6,213 nt of DNA from Planctomycetota bacterium (GTDB taxonomy: Bacteria > Planctomycetota > UBA1135 > GCA-002686595): contig JAJFFA010000871.1 of the NCBI GenBank assembly GCA_021776885.1, positions 1 to 6,213 of the forward strand. Reading direction: 5' to 3'. The number at the start of each line of letters is the position of its first letter. Positions within the stretch are counted from its first letter, which is position 1. This document shows, in pieces, positions 1-5,260 of the stretch. The notes beneath the pieces are model-generated. The model made no database searches. It saw only the letters and a list, made by a program, of their open reading frames with translations, and was not told the origin of the DNA. Both the position numbers and the translations under genes were made by a program.

Positions 1-1117
1 GCTCGTAGCTGACCCAGTCCCGCGCGGGCTTGCCCGGGGCGGGGGTGTTGCCCAGGGGCACCTGGACCTCGCGTGGCCCGGCTTCGCTCTCGATCGTCAC
101 GGGCACCGGCGCGCCCTGCGCCAGGCCCAGGTCCTCGAGCAGTCCCAGGTCGCGCAGGCGTCCGGGAGCGCGCACCCGCACCCATTGGTCCGTCTCCGCC
201 GGAATCAAGCTGCGCAGCAGGGCGCAGAGCTCGTCGGGGCTCTTGCCGGCGATGGCCGTGACGCGCTCGCCGCGGGCGAGGAGCGGTGTGTCGGCGGCGA
301 CGAAGAGGCCGTCCTGGAGCCAGCGCAGGGGCAGGTCCAGGGTGTCGGCGGAGGAGAGCGGCGCCAGGCTGGAGTGGGCGTCGCGCAGGCTGAGCAGCAC
401 ACGCGAGAGGATCAGCCACAGTCCGCGCCGCGTGGGGGCGACCTGGAGCTCGGCCCGGGCGCTGGCGAGTGCAGCCTCGAAGGCCTCGGGCAGAGCTTCG
501 CGGGTCGCGGGATGCACGGCGAGCACCCGTTCGACCAGGGCCTCGAGATCGGCCAGGGCGTCCGCGAGCGGCAGCTCGACGCTCGCCAGCCAGCTGCCCG
601 CCGCCAGGGTCGTCGTGCCTTCGGCCACGACCCACTCCGTGGGGCCGTGGTAGACGCCATGGATGCCGACCAGGTCGGCGGGGCTCGAGGCGAGGTAGCA
701 CAGGGCGCTGCGCTCGGCGTCGTCCGGGTTGCGCAGGGCGCAGATCGCACGCAGGTGCTCGCCCTCGAAGCTGCGCTCGAGCTCCAGCCCCGTGGGGCTG
801 AAGCGCAGGGGCAGGCGCGCCGCGTGGGCCTCGAGCCAGGGGCTGCCGGCGCTGGCGTAGACGATCAGGGTGCAGCCCGAGAGGTCGGACTCGGCGGCCG
901 TGGCGGAGTCGAGCAGCTCCGCATCGGGGAAGTAGCGCTCCTTGACGCCGGCGACAAGGGCCTGGACGGCGGGTTCGCTGTCGGCGATTACGACCATACG
1001 CGGTCCCGACTGGGCTGCGCCGATGGTGCCGGCGGGGACGAGCTCGCGGCTGAGCTCGGCGGCGGCTTGTAGGCCCGTCGGAAGCGTGCCGAGGGCGAGC
1101 GTGAGGAGGAAGGCCAT
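1..1117 (-). CDS. Probable secreted S41 peptidase-like protein, N-terminal part (3' end beyond window)
   Basis: The reading frame is open from an ATG at 1117 to the left edge, giving 372 residues without a stop. Residues 1-20 (MAFLLTLALG..., ending LQAAA) form a hydrophobic signal-like segment without a basic n-region. Residues about 40-165 form an alpha/beta-looking domain with a 'TLIVYASAGSPWLEAHAARLP' stretch (83-103) and 'GVYHGPTEWVVAEG' (154-167). I associate this layout with accessory domains of secreted S41-type proteins. A helical stretch follows (185-245). Then comes a segment like the S41 N-terminal/PDZ region: 'LRDAHSSL' (244-251), 'LPLRWLQDGLFVAA' (262-275), 'GERVTAIAGKSPDEL' (283-297) and 'LIPAE' (304-308). 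The serine-lysine catalytic region would lie past residue 372 and cannot be checked, so protease activity is an inference. The start is well constrained: an in-frame TAG lies 28 bp upstream (1147-1145) and only a CTG lies between. No Shine-Dalgarno is visible. The gene is divergent from the methyltransferase gene, 40 bp away. Confidence 0.7.
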   Translation of the reverse strand, partial: MAFLLTLALGTLPTGLQAAAELSRELVPAGTIGAAQSGPRMVVIADSEPAVQALVAGVKERYFPDAELLDSATAAESDLSGCTLIVYASAGSPWLEAHAARLPLRFSPTGLELERSFEGEHLRAICALRNPDDAERSALCYLASSPADLVGIHGVYHGPTEWVVAEGTTTLAAGSWLASVELPLADALADLEALVERVLAVHPATREALPEAFEAALASARAELQVAPTRRGLWLILSRVLLSLRDAHSSLAPLSSADTLDLPLRWLQDGLFVAADTPLLARGERVTAIAGKSPDELCALLRSLIPAETDQWVRVRAPGRLRDLGLLEDLGLAQGAPVPVTIESEAGPREVQVPLGNTPAPGKPARDWVSYE

Positions 1118-1123
1118 GGGGAC

Positions 1124-1129
1124 AGCGTA
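1124..1129 (-). promoter_or_regulatory. Putative -10 element (TACGCT), leaderless-type promoter of the S41-like gene
   Basis: TACGCT on the minus strand fits TAnnnT and is followed by 6 nt (GTCCCC) and then the ATG at 1117. A transcript from this element would start at or next to the ATG. No recognisable -35 hexamer lies 16-18 bp upstream. The call rests on the same spacing recurring at other starts in the window. Confidence 0.45.
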
Positions 1130-1147
1130 GCGCAGGTGCGGGCGCTA
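1128..1147. promoter_or_regulatory. Inverted repeat in the divergent promoter region, candidate shared operator
   Basis: TAGCGC (1128-1133), an 8-nt spacer, and GCGCTA (1142-1147) form a perfect 6-bp inverted repeat. It lies in the 40-bp gap between the two divergent genes. Its left arm overlaps the minus-strand TACGCT and its right arm overlaps the first two bases of the plus-strand TAGACT. A dimeric regulator bound here could block both promoters. The arms are short and GC-rich, so chance is possible. Confidence 0.35.
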
Positions 1148-1151
1148 GACT
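1146..1151 (+). promoter_or_regulatory. Putative -10 element (TAGACT), leaderless-type promoter of the methyltransferase operon
   Basis: TAGACT fits TAnnnT and ends 6 nt (GCGGCG) before the ATG at 1158. The space is too short for a Shine-Dalgarno, so the transcript would begin about at the start codon. There is no good -35 match at 1123-1128. Confidence 0.45.
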
Positions 1152-1157
1152 GCGGCG

Positions 1158-1832
1158 ATGCAGCCCCAGACCACGACCCTCTGGTACCACCGGTCCGGGC
1201 AGTACGGAGATACGTCCCTGGGGCGGCCCGCTTACGAAGGGGCGACGCCGTCCTGGATCATCTTGAACCTGCTCGAGCGCTACACCCGCGAGGGGGATCT
1301 GGTCGTCGATCCCTTCTGTGGTGGGGGGACGACGCTGGATGTCGCGCGTAGCCTGGAGCGGCGCGCCCTCGGCTACGACCTGGCGCCGGTGCGCGACGAC
1401 GTCTTCCGCGCCGACGCGCGCAAGCTGCCCCTGGAGGACGGGAAGGCGGACTTCGTCTTCATGGACCCTCCCTACTCGACCCACGTCGACTACTCCGAGA
1501 ATCCTGACTGCATCGGCAAGCTGTCGGCCTTCGAGGAGGGCTACTTCGAGGCCATGCAGGCTGCCTTCGACGAGGCGCGGCGGGTGCTCCGTGATCGGCG
1601 CTACCTGGCGGTCTACGTCAGCGACACCTTCGAGAAGAAGAAGGGCTTCGTCGGCATCGGTGCGCGCTTCTACTCGATGCTGGCCGAGCACTTCCGACCC
1701 ATCGACCACGTCGCCGTGGTGCGCGGGAACCGCAAGCTCGAGAAGCCGCATTACCACGCGGCGGCGCGCGAGGGGAACTTCTTCCTGCGCGGCTTCCAGC
1801 ACCTCTTGATCTTCAAGCTCGAGCGCCAGTGA
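1158..1832 (+). CDS. Stand-alone DNA methyltransferase (N4/N6 amino-methyltransferase type)
   Basis: This 224-aa protein carries the motifs of S-adenosylmethionine-dependent amino-methyltransferases of DNA. A motif X-like helix and strand 'PSWIILNLLERYTREGDLVV' (31-50) run into the SAM-binding motif I 'DPFCGGGTT' (51-59). An acidic residue in 'GYDLAP' (72-77) and 'ADARKLPL' (85-92) would be motifs II/III. Catalytic motif IV is 'DPPY' (103-106). 'RRVLRDRRYLAVYVSD' (141-156) fits motifs V/VI. The C-terminus 'GNRKLEKPHYHAAAREGNFFLRGFQHLLIFK' spans 190-220. Motif I precedes motif IV with motif X in front, an alpha/gamma-like order. DPPY is usual for adenine-N6 enzymes, but N4-cytosine specificity or an RNA substrate cannot be excluded. 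At 224 aa there is little room for a large target-recognition domain. No restriction endonuclease or specificity subunit is next to it, so it looks like an orphan. Its stop overlaps the start of the downstream DNA glycosylase gene (GTGA), suggesting one operon with translational coupling. Confidence 0.85.
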   Translation: MQPQTTTLWYHRSGQYGDTSLGRPAYEGATPSWIILNLLERYTREGDLVVDPFCGGGTTLDVARSLERRALGYDLAPVRDDVFRADARKLPLEDGKADFVFMDPPYSTHVDYSENPDCIGKLSAFEEGYFEAMQAAFDEARRVLRDRRYLAVYVSDTFEKKKGFVGIGARFYSMLAEHFRPIDHVAVVRGNRKLEKPHYHAAAREGNFFLRGFQHLLIFKLERQ

Positions 1833-2401
1833 GCTCGCCGGCGGCGCTCTTTGCCGGCAGCACCGTGCGCGTGGCACGGCGCCTGATCGGCGCGCTCCTG
1901 TGGCACGAGGGTGAGGTGCGCGTCGGCGGGCGCATCGTCGAGACGGAGGCCTACCTGGAGGGTGATCCGGCCTCGCACTCGTTCCGCGGTCCGACGCCTC
2001 GCAACGGCTCGATGTTCCTCACGCCGGGGCACGCCTACGTCTACCGCATCTACGGCATGCACCTGTGCTTCAACGTCTCGAGCGCGCGTGCAGGGGTGGG
2101 CGAGGCGGTGCTGGTGCGCGCCCTCGAACCGCTCGAAGGCCGCGAACTCATGGCGGCGCGGCGCGGCACCCAGGATCCGCGGCGGCTGTGCGACGGGCCG
2201 GGCAAGCTGTGTCAGGCCCTCGACATCGGCATGCAGCACGACGGCGTCGACCTGGGCGTGGGGGCGCTGCACATCGAGCCGGCGCGGCGGCCGCGTGGGG
2301 CGCGGGTGGAGGTCTCGACCCGGATCGGGCTCTCCAGGGGCGAGGACGAGCCCCTGCGCTTCCTCCTGGGCGGGTCGAGCTGGGTCTCGCGGCGCGCCTG
2401 A
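1829..2401 (+). CDS. mpg: DNA-3-methyladenine (alkyladenine) glycosylase, MPG/AAG family
   Basis: This 190-aa protein removes alkylated or deaminated purines such as 3-methyladenine, 7-methylguanine, hypoxanthine and ethenoadenine by cutting the N-glycosidic bond. It thereby starts base excision repair. The family signature is complete. 'RIVETEAYLEGDPASHS' (35-51) supplies the catalytic glutamate E40, with Y42 and H50 matching human AAG E125, Y127 and H136. 'TPRNGSMFLTPGHAYVYRIYGMHLCFN' (56-82) supplies Y72, the intercalating Y75 and N82, matching Y159, Y162 and N169. 'VRALEPLEG' (96-104) contains the conserved R97. 'GPGKLCQAL' is at 123-131, and the C-terminus 'GGSSWVSRR' matches the family's GSPWVS end. 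The length is normal, with no sign of damage. The start is GTG at 1829, overlapping the methyltransferase stop by 4 bp. This coupling puts a base-removing enzyme under the control of a base-methylating one. The gene ends 31 bp from the convergent lipoprotein gene, and no intrinsic terminator is visible between them. Confidence 0.95.
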   Translation: MSSPAALFAGSTVRVARRLIGALLWHEGEVRVGGRIVETEAYLEGDPASHSFRGPTPRNGSMFLTPGHAYVYRIYGMHLCFNVSSARAGVGEAVLVRALEPLEGRELMAARRGTQDPRRLCDGPGKLCQALDIGMQHDGVDLGVGALHIEPARRPRGARVEVSTRIGLSRGEDEPLRFLLGGSSWVSRRA

Positions 2402-2432
2402 GGGCGGCCTGATGACGGAGGTGGGGGCGCGT

Positions 2433-4088
2433 CTACTGCGTCCCGATGCACAGGAGCTCCGCCGCCGTGCGGTGGAAGAGCCGGCCATCCGCGTAGGAGA
2501 CCGAGTTCGCGCTCCACACCTCGCCCGCCGGGCCGAGGTCGCAGAGGGCCAGGAGCGCCTGGCCGTCGAAGGGCTGGCGGCTGACGTCGAGCACGTAGAC
2601 CGTGCCGCTGGCCAGGGTGAAGTAGAGGCGCTCGCCGACGCGGGTGGGGGAGCCGTTGAAGACCCAGTCCCAGCCATCCCAGCGCGAGCGCTCGTCGCCT
2701 GTGACCTCCTCGCCGCGGGCGTTCGTGGCCCGGGCCGAGAGCGGCGTGCGCCAGACCGGGACGCGCACTCCCTCTTCGTCGCGCAGGCCGCTGGGGACCT
2801 CGAGGTACTCGACCCGCGCGCTGGCCGCGTCGTGACCCGGGTCGATGCGGGCGAAGGAGTAGGGCGGGCCGATGGTCGCCTTGCCCCAGGCCGTGGCGTA
2901 GCACTGGAAGTAGAGCGCGCCCTGGGCCGCGTGCATCGAGTAGCGCGCCGGGAACACGCCGCGCTCGAGGTCGACCCCGTGGCGCGTGCGCAGGGCTCCG
3001 GTCGCGGCGTCCCAGGCCGTCACACTGACGCCCTCGACCAGGGAGATCTCGTGCAGCTCCGCACCGCTCGCCCGGTCCAGCACGACCAGGGCGTTGCGCG
3101 GCTCACGCAACAGCCAGTACACGTAGCGTTCGTCGCAGGCCATGGTCTGCAGCGAGGCCTCGTGGTTGCCCCGCGGGTCCTCGTAGCGCCAGACGCGCTG
3201 ACCGGCGTCCGCCCCGGTGGCGCGGGTCAGGGACAGGCCCAGCGGCCGCTCGGGGACCTCGTGCGGGCCGCCCCGCGCGTGGAGCACGCAGACCCCCTGC
3301 GGCGTGTGCACCAGGGTCGGCGCGTTGTAGTGCGTCAGGGCGTCCTGGCTGCGCCACAGCAATGCGCCCGTCGCTGCGTCGAGGCCGAGGAGGTGGTTCC
3401 AGAGGCCGACTTCGACAACCAACGGCTCCATGTGCACGAGGGTGCGCGCTCCCGCGCCGCGCAGCGGGTCGTCGACCAGGAAGGGTTCGAACTGCTTGTT
3501 GAACGGACCGTCGAAGGTCGGCACGAAGTCGCGCTGCCAGACGAGCTCGCCGGCGTGGGTGAAGCAGGCCACGCGCCCGCCCGCGTTGGTGAACCAGACG
3601 TGCTCGCTGCTGGCCACGGGGGAGGCGCTGGTGGCGTCGGAGAAGGGGTAGCTGTAGATCGAGGGCACGAGCCCCTCGAGACGCCGCGTCCAGAGCAGCT
3701 CGCCCGTCGCGGCGTCGAGGCAGTGGGCGTCGATGTGCTTGCCGACGACCGTGCGCTTCTCGATCGCATGGGCGTACGTTGCGGCGTCCTCGGCGCTCAG
3801 GCCCTCGCCCTCCCACACGGCCAAGGTGGCGACGAAGACGCGCCCGCCCACCAGCGCGATTCCGCCCTGGCCGGTCTCGGGCAGGGGCGTGCGCCAGAGG
3901 ATGTTCTCGCCGCTCGTGCCCGAGAACGTGAGCGGGGGCGGCGGGCCGGCCGCGCTCCAGTCTCCGTTCGGCCCGGAGCCCTGGGGCCAGTCAACCTGGG
4001 CAACCTGGGGGATCTGGGCGACCTGCGCAGCGGGGGCGACGCAGGCGGCGAGGCCGAGCAGCAGGGCGCAGCGTATGAAGTGAGCCAT
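2433..4088 (-). CDS. PQQ-like beta-propeller lipoprotein
   Basis: With the ATG at 4088 the product is 551 aa and begins with a lipoprotein signal peptide: basic n-region (MAHFIRC), hydrophobic core, then lipobox LAAC with the lipidated cysteine at C16. A GTG at 4109 would add seven residues in front and spoil the signal peptide, so it was not chosen. After a short Q-rich linker (22-32) comes 'DWPQGSGPNGDW' (33-44) and 'NILWRTPLPETGQGGIALVGGRVFVAT' (62-88). This is the usual opening blade of secreted PQQ_2-type propellers. Blade repeats of the form D-A-A-T-G-x-L-x-W occur at 125-133 and 237-245. Related D-x-A-T/S-G copies are at 338-344 and 360-366, and 'LASGTVYVLDV' is at 492-502. No PQQ dehydrogenase catalytic set was recognised, so a binding or scaffold role is more likely than an enzyme, and the ligand is unknown. 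The protein probably sits on the outer face of the cytoplasmic membrane or in the outer membrane. Confidence 0.85.
   Translation of the reverse strand: MAHFIRCALLLGLAACVAPAAQVAQIPQVAQVDWPQGSGPNGDWSAAGPPPPLTFSGTSGENILWRTPLPETGQGGIALVGGRVFVATLAVWEGEGLSAEDAATYAHAIEKRTVVGKHIDAHCLDAATGELLWTRRLEGLVPSIYSYPFSDATSASPVASSEHVWFTNAGGRVACFTHAGELVWQRDFVPTFDGPFNKQFEPFLVDDPLRGAGARTLVHMEPLVVEVGLWNHLLGLDAATGALLWRSQDALTHYNAPTLVHTPQGVCVLHARGGPHEVPERPLGLSLTRATGADAGQRVWRYEDPRGNHEASLQTMACDERYVYWLLREPRNALVVLDRASGAELHEISLVEGVSVTAWDAATGALRTRHGVDLERGVFPARYSMHAAQGALYFQCYATAWGKATIGPPYSFARIDPGHDAASARVEYLEVPSGLRDEEGVRVPVWRTPLSARATNARGEEVTGDERSRWDGWDWVFNGSPTRVGERLYFTLASGTVYVLDVSRQPFDGQALLALCDLGPAGEVWSANSVSYADGRLFHRTAAELLCIGTQ
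3994..4029 (-). repeat. 9-bp tandem repeat, four imperfect copies, in the lipoprotein linker
   Basis: On the plus strand the units are ACCTGGGCA, ACCTGGGGG, ATCTGGGCG and ACCTGCGCA. The repeat is in frame with the minus-strand gene and encodes the residues QVAQIPQVAQVD just downstream of the lipobox cysteine (about residues 22-33). It probably forms a flexible tether between the lipid anchor and the propeller. Slippage in units of 9 bp would change linker length without breaking the frame. Confidence 0.7.
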
Positions 4089-4100
4089 GCTCGGAGCATG
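4086..4100. promoter_or_regulatory. Perfect palindrome overlapping the lipoprotein start codon
   Basis: CATGCTC (4086-4092), one central base, and GAGCATG (4094-4100) form a perfect 7-bp inverted repeat. Its left end contains the lipoprotein ATG (4088-4086). Read on the minus strand, the outer arm begins CATGCT. This is a degenerate -10 hexamer (A2 and T6 conserved) ending 6 nt before the ATG, the same spacing as the TAnnnT elements elsewhere. It could be an operator on a leaderless promoter or a start-codon hairpin in a longer transcript. Confidence 0.4.
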
Positions 4101-4156
4101 CCCGCCCACGGCACCGCGTGCCAGCCGTCCAAAAGTCCGCGGAACACTGCACCCGG

Positions 4157-4174
4157 GACCGCGAGGCGGTCTTT
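4157..4174 (+). promoter_or_regulatory. Small hairpin with short T tract
   Basis: GACCGC (4157-4162), loop GAG, and GCGGTC (4166-4171) form a perfect 6-bp stem followed by TTT. The shape is that of a weak intrinsic terminator or attenuator, but no plus-strand gene ends just upstream. It might insulate the downstream promoter or be an operator, and chance is a real alternative. Confidence 0.25.
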
Positions 4175-4280
4175 CCGTACTTCAGCGGCCCGGCGCGGTG
4201 CTGGGGGCGGCTCGGGGGCTGCTCACGGGAAGGCGCCGACGAGAGGCTGATCGAGACGGGAATGCGCGCGGCTCCTTCCC

Positions 4281-4286
4281 TATCCT
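4281..4286 (+). promoter_or_regulatory. Possible -10 element (TATCCT) of the 283-aa hypothetical gene
   Basis: TATCCT matches four of six positions of TATAAT in an otherwise GC-rich stretch. A start 7 nt downstream would give a leader of about 26 nt to the ATG at 4320. A GAGG at 4303-4306 lies 13 nt before that ATG, which is long for a Shine-Dalgarno. No -35 was recognised. Confidence 0.3.
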
Positions 4287-4319
4287 GTGCGCCTTGCCCG
4301 TCGAGGCGCGCGAGCCCCC

Positions 4320-5171
4320 ATGCTGTTCACCGGTCTGATCGAGGAGTGCCACCCGCAGGAGCCCTTCCTGCAGGTGTTCTGGGCGCGGGAGGCTCACCTG
4401 GGCGCCGCCCTCGAGAAGATGCGTGCCGCTGCGTTCGACAACGGCTTCACGCGACCCGTCTGGCGCGAGGGCGACCCCTTCACCGAGGCGCACCTCTCGC
4501 GCGTGGTGGCCGACATCGCGCCCTCCAGCGACGGCGACGTGTTCTGGGCCGACCTGCGCGAGCCCTGCCCGGTGGGGGCGTCGGGGATGGAGCTGCCCCA
4601 CGGGGTGATCGCCTCCTGCCGCACCGGGGCGCGGGACGCGGCGGAGATCCAGATCGGGTTCCGGCGCGAGGAGTCGAGCGATCCGGACGGGCCGCTCTCG
4701 CGGCTCGAGGTCAACCTGCCGGCCGGGGTCCTGTGGCCGGAGCTGGCCGAGATGCTCGCGGGCTTCGAGCCCTTCGAGGCCTTCCGCTACACGATCCACG
4801 CCATGGGTGAGCGTAGCCCCGAGGACGTCACCTGGAGCACGGCCCGGCTGAAGACGGCCAGCGCCATCGACGAACACGTCGCGGAGAACCTCGAGGACTC
4901 GCTGCAGAGCGGCTTCGTGAGCTTGACCATGCAGGCCGAGGGCGGTGGGGTGGTCGAGTTGACGGAGCACAAGACCATCCGCTTCAGCAGCCGCGATCCG
5001 GAGCAGGCGGACCGCTTCGAGGTCGGCCTGCGTGCGCGCGGCTACGAGGCCCTGGACCCCTTTCTGAGCCTCGAGAGCGGCATCCGCCACTGGCACTTCC
5101 GCCCCCCGGGCAGCCGCGGCGCGACGGCCCTGGCCGAGCACCTGGCCGGATTGTCCTTCAAGCGCAGCTGA
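4320..5171 (+). CDS. Hypothetical protein, 283 aa, no family recognised
   Basis: The gene encodes 283 residues and I recognise no family. It has no signal peptide and no membrane segment, and it is rich in acidic residues, so it is probably cytoplasmic. Visible landmarks are an N-terminal 'MLFTGLIEECH', 'NGFTRPVWREGDPFTEAHLSRVV' (about 41-63), and a polar middle 'AEIQIGFRREESSDPDGPLSRLEVNLPAGVLWPELAEML' (about 105-144). A 'FRYTIHAMGERSPEDVTW' segment follows, and a C-terminal 'ESGIRHWHFRPPGSRGATALAEHLAGL' closes the protein. The strand pattern in 100-140 and 205-235 suggests a mixed alpha/beta fold. The ATG at 4320 was chosen. An in-frame GTG at 4287 would add eleven mostly basic, low-complexity residues and directly abuts the TATCCT element. 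Third-position GC is high throughout, like its neighbours, which supports coding. It is followed 89 bp later by the DUF4003-like gene in the same direction, which appears to have its own promoter. Confidence 0.75.
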   Translation: MLFTGLIEECHPQEPFLQVFWAREAHLGAALEKMRAAAFDNGFTRPVWREGDPFTEAHLSRVVADIAPSSDGDVFWADLREPCPVGASGMELPHGVIASCRTGARDAAEIQIGFRREESSDPDGPLSRLEVNLPAGVLWPELAEMLAGFEPFEAFRYTIHAMGERSPEDVTWSTARLKTASAIDEHVAENLEDSLQSGFVSLTMQAEGGGVVELTEHKTIRFSSRDPEQADRFEVGLRARGYEALDPFLSLESGIRHWHFRPPGSRGATALAEHLAGLSFKRS

Positions 5172-5229
5172 GCGCTCGCTAGCGGACCCGCGGGCCCCCG
5201 CCGACGACAACCTCGGCCGATCTCCGAAT

Positions 5230-5253
5230 ACCCGACCCGGATCCGGGTAGGGT
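5230..5253. promoter_or_regulatory. 24-bp near-perfect palindrome at the DUF4003-like promoter, candidate operator
   Basis: The core ACCCGGATCCGGGT (5235-5248) is a perfect 14-bp palindrome. A second ACCC (5230-5233) and a second GGGT (5250-5253) flank it symmetrically, each one base away. Together they make 24 bp with 11 of 12 pairs matching; the mismatch is G5234 against A5249. The right edge coincides with the putative -10 hexamer TAGGGT, so a protein bound here would cover the promoter. The nested ACCC/GGGT half-sites resemble a dimer or tetramer binding site. Confidence 0.55.
5248..5253 (+). promoter_or_regulatory. Putative -10 element (TAGGGT), leaderless-type promoter of the DUF4003-like gene
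   Basis: TAGGGT fits TAnnnT and ends 7 nt (CAGCGCC) before the ATG at 5261, with no Shine-Dalgarno between. Its spacing is the same as at 1124-1129 and 1146-1151. No -35 is evident 16-18 bp upstream. Confidence 0.45.
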
Positions 5254-5260
5254 CAGCGCC

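Larger units (their letters stand above)
4101..4319. other. Divergent spacer between lipoprotein and hypothetical gene
   Basis: These 219 bp lie between two divergently transcribed genes and hold no coding region I can support. They contain a GACCGC-GAG-GCGGTC hairpin followed by TTT (4157-4174) and a TATCCT hexamer at 4281-4286. Both are listed separately. Reading frames crossing this stretch are high-GC shadows with no recognisable protein features. Confidence 0.5.

Noticed and set aside
185..1072. 295-codon plus-strand open frame opposite the peptidase-like gene
   Set aside because: The translation is compositionally biased (G, A, E, Q rich) with no recognisable domain. The minus strand carries a signal-like N-terminus and S41-like motifs.
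1158..1832. Restriction-modification system
   Set aside because: No endonuclease, specificity subunit or helicase gene is present in the window. The only coupled gene is a DNA repair glycosylase.
2402..2432. Possible bidirectional terminator between the convergent glycosylase and lipoprotein genes
   Set aside because: The 31-bp gap has no stem-loop with a T run on either strand.
1911..4250. 779-codon plus-strand open frame
   Set aside because: It runs antisense to the lipoprotein gene and out of frame through the glycosylase gene. The translation is low-complexity R/A/G-rich sequence, the usual high-GC shadow, while the opposite strands encode clear families.
4320..4346. N-terminus MLFTGLIEE resembling riboflavin synthase alpha (MFTGLIEE)
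   Set aside because: The match stops after these residues. The rest has neither the duplicated lumazine-binding repeats nor their motifs, so it is a coincidence.
5170..5201. Cluster of short palindromes (GAGCGCTC, CGCTAGCG, CCCGCGGG) after the hypothetical gene, possible terminator
   Set aside because: There is no T tract, and 8-bp GC palindromes are common in such GC-rich DNA. The evidence is too weak for a terminator call.
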